Below are positions 1-7,483 of a DNA stretch of 14,322 nt, piece by piece. Made by a program: the position numbers and the translations under genes. The stretch spans positions 1-14,322 of the forward strand of contig CAMOMF010000003.1 in the NCBI GenBank assembly GCA_946619625.1. The letters are read 5' to 3'. The notes under the pieces are model-generated. The model was not told the origin of the DNA and searched no databases. It saw nothing but the letters and a program-made list of their open reading frames with translations. This stretch comes from an uncultured Bacteroidales bacterium (lineage in GTDB: Bacteria > Bacteroidota > Bacteroidia > Bacteroidales > Paludibacteraceae). The stretch's first letter is position 1, and the number at the start of each line of letters is the position of its first letter.

Positions 1-1204
1 AAACAACGGGTCCCGCGGCGGGGTAGTAGCGCGTAGTGTCGGCGAAATGGATAGAGTCGGCAGAGTAGAACTCGCCGTGCTCGAAGCGCTCGATGAGGTC
101 TTTCTCGTAGTCGAGTTGGTCACCCAGCGTGTAGGGTTTCTGTATGCAGCGTCCCGAAGGGGTGTAGTAGCGTGCCACCGTGAGGCGAACGGCAGAACCG
201 TCGGAGAAAGGTATCTGTTGCTGTACCAGCCCTTTCCCGAACGAACGGCGTCCGATGACCAGGGCGCGGTCGTTGTCCTGCATAGCACCGGCAAAAATCT
301 CCGAAGCGGAGGCGGAGAACTCGTTGATAAGTACCACCAGCGGCACGTCCTTGAACCTGCCCAAACCGTTGGCTTTCGCTTCAAAACGCGGATAGGCACG
401 TCCCTCGGCATAAACAATCATCTGTCCGGCATGGAGGAACTCGTTCGCCATCTTGATAGTCTGGTCCATGTATCCGCCGGAGTTCTCGCGCAGGTCCACC
501 ATATACGATTGCGCCCCCTCCGCCTTGAGTTTGGCAAGTGCTTGCATGAACTCGTCGTAGGTGGTTTCGGAGAACTTGTTCACCTTGATATAACCGATGT
601 GGTCGCCCATCAGGAAAGAGGCGTCCACCGAGTGCACGGGGATGTCGCCGCGCGTGATGGTGTAATGAAGCAAATCGGGCGTGCCATACCGCTTGATAGT
701 CAGTTTGACCTGCGTGTCTTTGGGTCCGCGGAGCGTGTGCATCACTTTCTCGTTGTTCATGCTTTTGCCGGTAAAGACGGAGTCATCCACGAAGATGATC
801 TTGTCGCCTGCAAGCACTCCTACGCCCTCAGAAGGTCCGCCCGGGATAACGGCAACGATGCAGACGGTGTCGTTCTGGATGTTGAACTGCACGCCAATAC
901 CGGAGAAAGAGGCGGACAACTCGGAGTTGACCATCTCGAGGTCTTTCTTGGAGATATAGGCAGAGTGTGGGTCGAGTTTTTCCACCAGGACCTGCATGAT
1001 TTCTTCGGTGATACTGTCCACATTGATGGCATCCACGTAGTTGGAGTTCATCATCTGCAGCAGTTGGTCCACTTTGGACTGCGGTGCGAGCAGACGCGCC
1101 CAGTTGATTTGTTGGGCTTTGGCTTTGTTGCTGACACTATTTCCGATGAGGAAACCTATCAGCAGAAAGGCAATAGTAATGGTGGGGAAAAGGTATTTTT
1201 TCAT
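1..1204 (-). CDS. S41 family C-terminal processing peptidase (CtpA/Prc type), 3' end cut by window edge
   Basis: A serine protease of the S41 (C-terminal processing) family, expected in the periplasm, where such enzymes trim or degrade envelope proteins from their C-termini. About 401 residues are visible and the frame is still open at the left edge. The start is ATG at 1204, read as MKKYLFPTITIAFLLIGFLIG, which gives a short positive N-terminus and a hydrophobic segment (residues 4-21: signal peptide or anchor). A PDZ-like region lies around residues 90-170 (SFSGIGVQF, then PGGPSEGVGVLAGDKI). The catalytic core contains NEFSASASEIFAG with the predicted nucleophile Ser299 and SFGKGLVQ with the general-base Lys324. 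The 25-residue Ser-Lys spacing matches the S372/K397 pair of D1 protease. It starts 17 nt after the dCMP deaminase stop and is probably co-transcribed. Family assignment is strong; the natural substrate cannot be read from sequence. Confidence 0.95.
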   Translation of the reverse strand, partial: MKKYLFPTITIAFLLIGFLIGNSVSNKAKAQQINWARLLAPQSKVDQLLQMMNSNYVDAINVDSITEEIMQVLVEKLDPHSAYISKKDLEMVNSELSASFSGIGVQFNIQNDTVCIVAVIPGGPSEGVGVLAGDKIIFVDDSVFTGKSMNNEKVMHTLRGPKDTQVKLTIKRYGTPDLLHYTITRGDIPVHSVDASFLMGDHIGYIKVNKFSETTYDEFMQALAKLKAEGAQSYMVDLRENSGGYMDQTIKMANEFLHAGQMIVYAEGRAYPRFEAKANGLGRFKDVPLVVLINEFSASASEIFAGAMQDNDRALVIGRRSFGKGLVQQQIPFSDGSAVRLTVARYYTPSGRCIQKPYTLGDQLDYEKDLIERFEHGEFYSADSIHFADTTRYYPAAGPVV

Positions 1205-1221
1205 TGTTGTGGGAGTTTTAT

Positions 1222-1662
1222 TTAATTAGGAGTGGAGGAGAACTCTTCTACGGGCAGGTATTCAACTTGTACACCGGCGCGCTTGAGCAAATCGATGCCA
1301 TCCGTGAGACGGTACAGTTCGCCATAAACGACACGTTGAATGCCGGACTGAATAATCAGTTTGGCACACTCGATACAAGGCGAGGCGGTGACGTACAGCG
1401 TAGCGCCATCGGACGAGTTGTGCGAGCGTGCCACCTTGGAGATGGCGTTTGCCTCGGCGTGCAGCACATAGGGCTTGGAGACGTTGTTCTCGTCCTCGCA
1501 CACGTTCTCAAAGCCGGAAGGCGTGCCGTTGTAGCCATCGGAGATGATGCGCTGTTCTTTCACCATCAGCGCACCCACTTGGCGGCGGATGCAGTAACTG
1601 TTTTCCGCCCAGACGCGCGCCATGCGCATATAGAGGTAGTCTTTTTTGGTTTGTTTGGTCAT
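1222..1662 (-). CDS. dCMP deaminase (cytidine/deoxycytidylate deaminase family)
   Basis: Predicted cytosolic zinc enzyme converting dCMP to dUMP, the feed for thymidylate synthesis. The protein is 146 aa, typical for bacterial dCMP deaminases. The zinc site is visible as HAEAN (His68 ligand, Glu70 proton shuttle) and PCIECAK (Cys96 and Cys99 ligands). The segment SDGYNGTPSGFENV (about 41-54) is typical of dCMP rather than free-cytidine or tRNA-adenosine deaminases. The start is ATG at 1662, close to family alignments. It lies about 100 nt downstream of mpl, across a repeat-bearing gap, and 17 nt upstream of the S41 protease. A riboflavin-type deaminase is less likely because the protein is short and lacks a reductase domain. 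Confidence 0.93.
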   Translation of the reverse strand: MTKQTKKDYLYMRMARVWAENSYCIRRQVGALMVKEQRIISDGYNGTPSGFENVCEDENNVSKPYVLHAEANAISKVARSHNSSDGATLYVTASPCIECAKLIIQSGIQRVVYGELYRLTDGIDLLKRAGVQVEYLPVEEFSSTPN

Positions 1663-1664
1663 GA

Positions 1665-1756
1665 TTTTAGGAGTTACAGGAGTGCAGGAGTTCTCCCTCG
1701 ACAGGCTCGGTCGTTCGCTTCGCGTTCAGGAGTTCAGGAAGGCAGGGGGTGCAGGC
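1665..1756. repeat. Intergenic cluster of degenerate 8-9 nt direct repeats
   Basis: The gap between mpl and the dCMP deaminase is filled by loosely repeated units on the plus strand: ttttaggag (1665-1673), ttacaggag (1674-1682), tgcaggag (1683-1690), then ttcaggag (1725-1732) and ttcaggaa (1733-1740), followed by a gcagg-rich tail. Between the two sub-clusters is a CG-rich piece (1691-1724, containing ctcgacaggctcgg). The units resemble the tandem repeat at 8039-8074, suggesting one family of dispersed intergenic repeats. No coding potential is apparent. The function is unknown. Confidence 0.6.
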
Positions 1757-1760
1757 AACA

Positions 1761-3083
1761 TTACTTGGTCAGAAGTCGGGTGGCGAAGTCGTTGATATGA
1801 ATACCATCGAACGTGCCGGAGGACATCATCAGCAGCGCAGTGCCGGCATAATCCAAGGAGGAGAGCGCCTCTTGCAGCTCTTGCGAGTCGGTAAAGACGC
1901 GTATGTTCGGCGTTGCGAACGCAGCCGCTACTTGTTCCCTGGTGATAGGCTTGAGGCGCTTATGTTCCACTACTTTTGGGTTGAAATATACGTAGGCAAT
2001 GTCCGCCTCTGCCATACAGCCGTTGTACTGCGGGAGGAAGTTCTCCATGAGGCTGGAGAAGGTGTGCAACTCCATAACAGCCACCAGGCGCAACTGTGGA
2101 TACTCTTCGCGCACGGCGTTGATGGTAGCACGCAGTTTGGATGGCGAGTGGGCAAAATCCTTGTACGCGACACGGTCCGCCTGCTTGCATATCAACTCCA
2201 GACGGTTAGACGCGCCGGAGAAAGAATGGATGGCATCCATGAACTGCTGCGGGGTGACCCCTATCTGTTCGCATGCCAACATCGCGGCGTGCATGTTCTG
2301 CAGGTTGTGTTTGCCAAAAACGCCCAAATGGCGCTCTGTTTGCAGGGCGTCGTAGGGATGGCAAGTGATATCTGCGCGTGCCTCTGAGGCAATGTTGCGC
2401 AGGTTCTCGTCGCCCTGATAGTAGATAAGGTGCCCTTTGGGTTCGATGAGGTCCACAAACCGGCGGAAAGTGTCCACATACTCGGGGAAAGTGGGGAAAA
2501 CGTTGATATGGTCCCATGCAATGCCGGTGAGAATGGCAATATGCGGGTGGTAGAGGTGGAACTTGGAGCGCGGGTCAAGCGGTGAGGTGAGGTATTCGTC
2601 GCCCTCGAAGACTGCGTATTTGGCAGTATCGGAGAGGCGGACCATGCGCTCGAACCCTTCAATCTGCGCGCCGACCATGTAGTCTGCCTCGATGCCCAAT
2701 TTGTTCAGCACATACAGTATCATTGCCGTAGTGGTGGTTTTGCCATGCGAGCCCCCCACAACGATGCGGACTTTGTCTTTGGTCTGCTCGTAGAGGTACT
2801 CGGGGAACGAGTATATCTTCAACCCCAACTGCTTGGCGCGCAGCAGTTCGGGGTTGTCCTGCCGGGCGTGCATGCCCAGAATGACGGCATCGAGGTCTTT
2901 GGTGATACGCTCGGGGTGCCATCCCATCTCTTTTGGGAGCAGTCCGGCTGCCTCCAAGTGCGATTTGGCAGGGTCGAAAATCTCGTCATCTGAGCCGGTG
3001 ACGTGGTACCCGTCTTTAGCAGCCACTGCCATCGCCAGGTTGTGCATGGCGGCTCCGCCTATGGCTATAAAATGGATGTTCAT
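1761..3083 (-). CDS. mpl: UDP-N-acetylmuramate:L-alanyl-gamma-D-glutamyl-meso-diaminopimelate ligase (Mpl-type Mur ligase)
   Basis: A cytosolic ATP-dependent Mur ligase. Mpl enzymes attach recycled murein tripeptide to UDP-MurNAc, short-cutting peptidoglycan synthesis. The protein is 440 aa. It has an N-terminal Rossmann-like UDP-sugar domain (IHFIAIGGAAMHNLA, residues 3-17), a central ATPase domain with P-loop GGSHGKTTTT (110-119, Lys115), FEGDEY (159-164) and IAWDHINVFPT (188-198), and a C-terminal domain with DFAHSPSK (309-316). In MurC the last motif is normally DYGHHPTE; the DFAH form, together with length, points to Mpl, although such proteins are often labelled MurC. The start is ATG at 3083. 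It lies 55 nt downstream of clpX. MurC itself is the main alternative, and finding a separate murC in the genome would settle it. Confidence 0.85.
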   Translation of the reverse strand: MNIHFIAIGGAAMHNLAMAVAAKDGYHVTGSDDEIFDPAKSHLEAAGLLPKEMGWHPERITKDLDAVILGMHARQDNPELLRAKQLGLKIYSFPEYLYEQTKDKVRIVVGGSHGKTTTTAMILYVLNKLGIEADYMVGAQIEGFERMVRLSDTAKYAVFEGDEYLTSPLDPRSKFHLYHPHIAILTGIAWDHINVFPTFPEYVDTFRRFVDLIEPKGHLIYYQGDENLRNIASEARADITCHPYDALQTERHLGVFGKHNLQNMHAAMLACEQIGVTPQQFMDAIHSFSGASNRLELICKQADRVAYKDFAHSPSKLRATINAVREEYPQLRLVAVMELHTFSSLMENFLPQYNGCMAEADIAYVYFNPKVVEHKRLKPITREQVAAAFATPNIRVFTDSQELQEALSSLDYAGTALLMMSSGTFDGIHINDFATRLLTK

Positions 3084-3138
3084 ATGTGTTGAGTGTAGCC
3101 GTTTAGTGGTCTTGTTAGATTGGTTTATGAATAGGCTG

Positions 3139-4365
3139 TCATACCGTTGCGGACAGTTTCAGCATGTCTGCTTTGGCGAGTTGCGCTTTACAGAAATCAA
3201 GGGTGACGCGGTACTGCTTGACATCGGAGGAGGGCACATTGTACATCACGTCCATCATGATACTCTCGCACAGGGCGCGTAGTCCGCGGGCTCCCAGTTT
3301 GTACTGCAGCGACTGCTCTACGATATAGTCCAGCGCGTCGTCGTCGAAAGAGAGACTGACACCGTCCATCCCAAGCAGTTTGGTGTACTGCTTGATGAGG
3401 GCGTTCTTGGGTTCGGTGAGGATACTGCGCAGGGCGGTCCTGTCCAATGGATTGAGGTAGGTGAGGATGGGCAGACGTCCTACAATCTCGGGTATGAGTC
3501 CGAATGCCTTCAGGTCTTGCGGGGCGATGTACTTGAGCATGTTGTCCTTGTCCAGTTTCTTGGTGGACTGTTGCGCCTCGAAACCTATCATCTGGGTGTT
3601 GAGTCGTTGCCCTATGAGCCGCTCGATGCCATCGAACGCCCCACCACAAATGAAAAGGATGTTCTGTGTATTGACGTGCAGGAACTCCTGTTCGGGGTGC
3701 TTGCGTCCCCCTTGAGGCGGCACGTTCACGATGGAACCTTCCAACAGTTTGAGCAGCGCCTGCTGAACACCTTCGCCGGATACATCGCGTGTGATGCTGG
3801 GGTTGTCGCCCTTGCGGGCAATTTTGTCAATCTCATCAATAAAAACGACTCCGCGTTCCGCCTGCTTGACATCAAAATCGCAAGCCTGCAACAGTCGTGA
3901 GAGCAGCGACTCAACATCCTCGCCCACGTAACCCGCCTGCGTGAGAACAGTGGCGTCCACTTGGGCGAAAGGCACTTGCAGCATCTTGGCGATAGTGCGT
4001 GCCAACAGAGTTTTTCCCGTGCCGGTACGTCCTACCAGGATGATGTTGGACTTCTCAATCTCCACCTCGTCGTCAGTGGTTTGGTTGAGGCGCTTGTAGT
4101 GGTTGTAGACTGCCACAGAGAGCGTCTTTTTCGCCTCGTCCTGCCCAATGACGTACTGGTCGAGATAGGCTTTTATTTCCGCGGGTTTGGGTACGTTGTT
4201 CAGTTGGGGTATGCCGGCGCGGTCTTTCGATGCGGTCTGTTGCTTGACCACATCGGCTGCCAGCTGTACACAGTCGGGACAGATACTCACGCCGCCCTCG
4301 CCCATAATAAGAAGAGGGTGGGGACGTCCGCAGAACGAGCAGGTGTGTTGTTTGTCTTTAGCCAT
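3139..4365 (-). CDS. clpX: ATP-dependent Clp protease, ATP-binding subunit ClpX
   Basis: The AAA+ unfoldase that recognises tagged proteins, unfolds them and feeds them to ClpP in the cytosol. The protein is 408 aa, full length. Domain order: C4 zinc-binding domain (Cys9, Cys12, Cys29, Cys32); AAA+ module with Walker A GRTGTGKT (112-119), pore-loop GYVG (145-148), Walker B VVFIDEID (173-180), RKH loop (221-223), IGF loop that docks on ClpP (260-262) and sensor-2 GARGLRA (358-364). The second Walker A residue is Arg rather than the Pro I expect in many ClpX proteins. The start ATG overlaps the clpP stop by one base (TAATG), implying translational coupling and balanced synthesis of the two subunits. 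Confidence 0.98.
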   Translation of the reverse strand: MAKDKQHTCSFCGRPHPLLIMGEGGVSICPDCVQLAADVVKQQTASKDRAGIPQLNNVPKPAEIKAYLDQYVIGQDEAKKTLSVAVYNHYKRLNQTTDDEVEIEKSNIILVGRTGTGKTLLARTIAKMLQVPFAQVDATVLTQAGYVGEDVESLLSRLLQACDFDVKQAERGVVFIDEIDKIARKGDNPSITRDVSGEGVQQALLKLLEGSIVNVPPQGGRKHPEQEFLHVNTQNILFICGGAFDGIERLIGQRLNTQMIGFEAQQSTKKLDKDNMLKYIAPQDLKAFGLIPEIVGRLPILTYLNPLDRTALRSILTEPKNALIKQYTKLLGMDGVSLSFDDDALDYIVEQSLQYKLGARGLRALCESIMMDVMYNVPSSDVKQYRVTLDFCKAQLAKADMLKLSATV

Positions 4366-5060
4366 TATTTCTTGGTGTAAACGCGGTCAATCATGCCGTA
4401 GTCGAGCGCCTCCTGTGCGGTCATCCAGTGGTCGCGGTCGGAGTCGGCAGTAATGCGCTCGATGGAGTTGTGCGAGTGGTCGGCGATGATTTGGTAGAGT
4501 TCGGTTTTGAGTTTGAGTATCTCCTTGACGGTGATTTCCATGTCGGAAGCCTGTCCTTGCGCTCCGCCCATGGGTTGGTGAATCATGATGCGTGAGTGTG
4601 GCAGTGCGGCGCGTTTGCCCTCTGCACCGGCAACCAGTAGAACGGCTCCCATCGAGGCAGCCATTCCTGTGCAGATAGTGGAAACCTGCGAGCGGATGAA
4701 CTGCATGGTGTCGTAGATACCCAAACCGGCATATACCGAGCCGCCGGGGGTGTTGAGGTAAATACTGATATCTTTGTCGGCATCTGCCGAGTCCAAGTAG
4801 AGCAATTGTGCCTGAATAACGTTGGCAGTGTAGTCGTTGACCTCTGTCCCGAGGAAGATGATGCGGTCCATCATAAGGCGCGAGAACACGTCCATTTGGG
4901 TGACGTTCAGTTGACGTTCCTCGAGGATAGAGGGAGATATATATCCGCCGCCCTGCACTTGAGGGACATTGACCCTGTTGAAAGAGTCGTTCAGTACTTT
5001 CTCCACGTGCATGGAGTTGAGTCCCAGATGTTTGGACGAGAAGTTTAGAAAGTCGTTCAT
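4365..5060 (-). CDS. clpP: ATP-dependent Clp protease, proteolytic subunit ClpP
   Basis: The serine peptidase that forms the barrel-shaped ClpP chamber and degrades proteins delivered by ClpX. The chosen start is ATG at 5060 (MNDFLNFSSKHLGL), giving 231 aa. This matches the N-terminus of Bacteroides ClpP as I know it (MDDFRKFATKHLG) and leaves a 35-nt gap after the upstream gene. An ATG at 5126 would add 22 residues and overlap that gene. The catalytic triad is visible: Ser136 (GMAASMGAV), His161 (MIHQPMGG) and Asp210 (SDRDHWM), with the 25 and 49 residue spacings of E. coli ClpP. The N-terminal 40 or so residues before the conserved SILEERQLNVTQ segment resemble the longer Bacteroidota ClpP. 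The stop overlaps the clpX start. The usual neighbour tig (trigger factor) is absent immediately upstream. Confidence 0.97.
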   Translation of the reverse strand: MNDFLNFSSKHLGLNSMHVEKVLNDSFNRVNVPQVQGGGYISPSILEERQLNVTQMDVFSRLMMDRIIFLGTEVNDYTANVIQAQLLYLDSADADKDISIYLNTPGGSVYAGLGIYDTMQFIRSQVSTICTGMAASMGAVLLVAGAEGKRAALPHSRIMIHQPMGGAQGQASDMEITVKEILKLKTELYQIIADHSHNSIERITADSDRDHWMTAQEALDYGMIDRVYTKK

Positions 5061-5095
5061 ATATGATTGGTAGTTGTAAATGTATTCCTTAATAA

Positions 5096-5863
5096 TTATT
5101 CGCGTACGCGTACGCGCCCGTCGCATTTGGCGGCGATGGGCTGATTGTTGGCGGTGAGAGTCTTGGCGTAGTCGATGTACTGCGCCCGGATCTTTTTGCC
5201 AATAAACTCGCGCTCCTTGAACTGTGCCAATGCATCCATACCGTCTGCACCGCCACTGAGGTAGTCGCTGGTGACGACAAAATAGTCCTTTCCGGCATCT
5301 ACAGGCTTGCCTTGTACGCGTATATCCTGTGCGGTCTTGGAGACGGGGTCGATGACAAATGTCATGCCGCTGACACCTTGTCCTCCCTGTGCAGCCATCT
5401 GATTGGCAAGTAGGATGACTTTTTCACCGCTCAGAGTGAGTACCACCACTTGGTTCTCAAAGGGCATAAGTTCGAAAATGGAACGTATGGTAAGGTTGCC
5501 TGCTGGCCAGTTGCAGCGCAAGCCGCCTATGTTGACAACGGCAAAATCCGCCTTGTCGGGACGGTTGGCGCGCAGAGGGAAAAGGAGCGCGTCGGCTGCC
5601 CAATTGGATAGCGGCGACTCGGGCAGAAAGGCACTCATGGCCTCGGGGAGGTACCCGATGACTTCGTCAAGGAGTATGTTCATGGAGTCCCTAAGCGGCT
5701 GAAGGTGTGCGAGGTAGCCAGTGTCCTGAACGGCGTTGAGAGAAGAGTCAATCAGGATCACTTCGGTGTCAATCTGCTGTACGCGCAGCGGCTTGGTAGA
5801 ACATGCCGCCATCATCGCCAGTGAAGCGATGAGGACTGTCAGGAAACGGAGATTGCGGCGCAT
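5096..5863 (-). CDS. Lipoprotein with 5'-nucleotidase C-terminal domain only
   Basis: A 255-aa predicted lipoprotein. The N-terminus MRRNLRFLTVLIASLAMMAAC is a lipoprotein signal peptide with Cys21 as the acylated residue. The rest resembles the C-terminal, substrate-recognition domain of 5'-nucleotidases (5_nucleotid_C): SPLSNWAADALL (about 84-95), NIGGLR (about 111-116), LTIRSIFELMPFENQVVVL (about 124-142) and SDYLSGGADGMDAL. The metallophosphoesterase domain that performs catalysis is missing, so the protein alone should not hydrolyse nucleotides. In Bacteroides the two domains are, as far as I recall, often encoded by adjacent genes; here the neighbours are a zinc-ribbon gene (11 nt upstream) and clpP (35 nt downstream). 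It may pair with an enzyme encoded elsewhere or act as a nucleotide-binding protein. Confidence 0.85.
   Translation of the reverse strand: MRRNLRFLTVLIASLAMMAACSTKPLRVQQIDTEVILIDSSLNAVQDTGYLAHLQPLRDSMNILLDEVIGYLPEAMSAFLPESPLSNWAADALLFPLRANRPDKADFAVVNIGGLRCNWPAGNLTIRSIFELMPFENQVVVLTLSGEKVILLANQMAAQGGQGVSGMTFVIDPVSKTAQDIRVQGKPVDAGKDYFVVTSDYLSGGADGMDALAQFKEREFIGKKIRAQYIDYAKTLTANNQPIAAKCDGRVRVRE
5101..5116. repeat. 16-bp perfect palindrome cgcgtacgcgtacgcg
   Basis: The 16 bases are identical to their reverse complement. They lie in the last codons of the 5'-nucleotidase-like lipoprotein gene (encoding the Arg-Val-Arg-Val-Arg tail), 41 nt upstream of the clpP start. The palindrome may simply follow from alternating cg/ta codons, but its position makes a binding site or a small structure near the clpP translation start possible. 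Confidence 0.5.
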
Positions 5864-5874
5864 ATGACAGTTGA

Positions 5875-6666
5875 TTAGCGTATTTTAACCGGTTTAACCA
5901 AGGCTGCCAAATCCGGGTCGATGAGGATACGTCCGCAGTACTCGCAAGGTATGATTTTCTTGCGGAGACGGATGTCCAGTTGTCGTTGAGCGGGAATACG
6001 GTTGTGGCAACCTCCGCAGGCGTCGAACTTGCGCACATCGTCGTGCTCGACGGTAACAACAGCGAGTCCGTTTCGTGCATTCTTACGCAGGCGTTTGAAG
6101 GCGGCGAGAAGTCGGTCTTCGATGTTGCCTTCCAGTTTGCCGGCACGAATCATGAGGGTCTCGGTCTGCTCTTTGGTTTCTGCGAGGATGTCGTTCAGTT
6201 CTGCACGTTTCTGGTTGAGGTCGGAAGTGCGCTCTTCAATTTCGGTAACGGTCTTAGCTTTCTCGGCTGTTTTGCGCTCCAGCATCTCGTTGCTTTCACC
6301 GATACGTTTTTGGCTGAGTTCGATGTCGAGTTGGTTGAACTCAATTTCTTTGGAGAGAGCGTCGTATTCGCGGTTGTTGCGTACGTTGTTTTGTTGCTCT
6401 TTGAACTTGCTGATAGCGGACTGCGCCATGTCAATCTTGACGCGCATCTCGCTGATACGCAGTTCGCAGCCCTTCATTTCCGCCTCGATATTTGCGAGAC
6501 GTGTCTTGAGACCTTCGATGTCGTCGGCCATGTCTTTTACTTCCTGCGGCAGTTCTCCTTGGAGAACGCGGAGACTATCAATTTTGGAGTCTACCAATTG
6601 CAGTTCGTAAAGTGCTTTGAGTTTTTCCTCGATAGAGAGTTCACTCGGGTCAATTCTTCTTGCCAT
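5875..6666 (-). CDS. Coiled-coil protein with C4-type zinc ribbon (zf-RING_7 family)
   Basis: A 263-aa predicted cytosolic protein of unknown biochemical role. Residues about 14-185 are rich in Glu, Lys and Leu with heptad-like spacing, indicating a long antiparallel coiled-coil hairpin. Residues 217-244 form a four-cysteine zinc ribbon: CGGC (Cys217, Cys220) and CEYC (Cys241, Cys244). This architecture matches the bacterial zinc-ribbon proteins commonly found directly beside nif3, which is the gene 55 nt upstream here. The start is ATG at 6666 (MARRIDPSELSIEEK). The frame remains open further upstream, but those extra codons are antiparallel-free, out-of-frame reading of nif3 with no family similarity. 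Binding to nucleic acid or to a partner protein is possible but not shown. Confidence 0.88.
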   Translation of the reverse strand: MARRIDPSELSIEEKLKALYELQLVDSKIDSLRVLQGELPQEVKDMADDIEGLKTRLANIEAEMKGCELRISEMRVKIDMAQSAISKFKEQQNNVRNNREYDALSKEIEFNQLDIELSQKRIGESNEMLERKTAEKAKTVTEIEERTSDLNQKRAELNDILAETKEQTETLMIRAGKLEGNIEDRLLAAFKRLRKNARNGLAVVTVEHDDVRKFDACGGCHNRIPAQRQLDIRLRKKIIPCEYCGRILIDPDLAALVKPVKIR

Positions 6667-6721
6667 AATATTGTATAATTTTTTGTTTATATTCGTTTTG
6701 ATGGTTTGACGATTGTCGTAT

Positions 6722-7483
6722 TCAGCAGTATGCCATGACGGGGCTTTTGTCTGCATCGGCACAGAGCAGCCGGACCGGTGAGTCTTTGAGCAAGTCGCTG
6801 TAAATCTGCTTAATCCATTGCTCGGACTCGAAATGCCCGATGTCAAGAAGCATGATTCTGCCCTCGGCTTGCAGGAACTGATGGTGCTTGTAGTCGGCGG
6901 AGATAAAAGCGTCTGCGCCCTGACCGATCGCATCCTCCATGAAGTCAGCACACGCTCCGCTGCCACAAGCCACACGGCTGATGGTCTTTTTGTCAGGCAG
7001 TGTGTAACGGATGGCAGTTGTGCGGAAAGCATGTTTGGTTGCAGCAAGCATCTCCTCAACGGTGAGCGGGTGGGGCAGATTGCCGATAACTCCATACCCG
7101 TCGTCAGAAAGAGTGTGATAATCAGTGATACCAAGTCGTTTGGCCATGTAGCCGCTTGTACCATGTTGGTATCGGTCCATGGGTGTGTGTGAAGAGTAAA
7201 TGGAAATATCGTGCCGGATGGCTTTTAATGTCACACGCTCTTGGAAGGTACGCCCTTGGATAGTGGAGAGTGGGTGGAAGAGTAGGGGGTGGTGAGAGAG
7301 GATCAATTGGCAGTTTTTTCGGATGGCTTCATCCATAACGGCCTCAGTAACATCCGTACACAAAAGCACGGACGCTACGTCAGCATCGTTGTGACCAATC
7401 TGCAGTCCCGAATTGTCCCAATCGGCTTGCGAGGACAGGGGGGCTACCGATTCGATAATATCGATAATATCTTTAAGAAGCAA
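6722..7483 (-). CDS. Nif3-like dinuclear metal-centre protein (YbgI / GTP cyclohydrolase I type 2 family)
   Basis: A 253-aa Nif3/YbgI family protein; relatives form toroidal hexamers with a two-metal site in each subunit. Metal-site motifs are visible: WDNSGLQIG (22-30), SHHPLLF with His64/His65, SSHTPMD with His99 and Asp103, and GHFESE with His217 and Glu221. The length is close to E. coli YbgI (247 aa), so the PII-like insert seen in the roughly 370-residue forms is absent. The reading frame has no ATG or GTG near the conserved N-terminus: translation appears to start at TTG 7483 (reads LLKDIIDIIESVAPL), overlapping the end of the DUF5606 gene by 11 nt, which suggests coupled translation. 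The family is often annotated as GTP cyclohydrolase I, but the true activity is unsettled. Confidence 0.93.
   Translation of the reverse strand: MLLKDIIDIIESVAPLSSQADWDNSGLQIGHNDADVASVLLCTDVTEAVMDEAIRKNCQLILSHHPLLFHPLSTIQGRTFQERVTLKAIRHDISIYSSHTPMDRYQHGTSGYMAKRLGITDYHTLSDDGYGVIGNLPHPLTVEEMLAATKHAFRTTAIRYTLPDKKTISRVACGSGACADFMEDAIGQGADAFISADYKHHQFLQAEGRIMLLDIGHFESEQWIKQIYSDLLKDSPVRLLCADADKSPVMAYC

Noticed and set aside
47..1225. Long plus-strand reading frame of about 390 codons
   Set aside because: It is fully antisense to the S41 protease, whose catalytic motifs are intact. Its translation shows no family features, and it arises from the G/C-biased third positions of the real gene.
1761..3083. 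Annotation as MurC (UDP-MurNAc:L-alanine ligase)
   Set aside because: The DFAHSPSK motif and overall pattern fit Mpl better than MurC, which usually has DYGHHPTE; kept only as an alternative.
5061..5126. Upstream ATG (5126) extending ClpP by 22 residues
   Set aside because: The extension would overlap the preceding gene and reads as a low-complexity Arg/Thr stretch from the palindrome; the start at 5060 matches the known ClpP N-terminus.
6667..7164. Frame of the zinc-ribbon gene extended upstream to 7164
   Set aside because: The extra 166 codons are an out-of-frame reading of nif3; conserved similarity begins only at MARRIDPSEL (6666).
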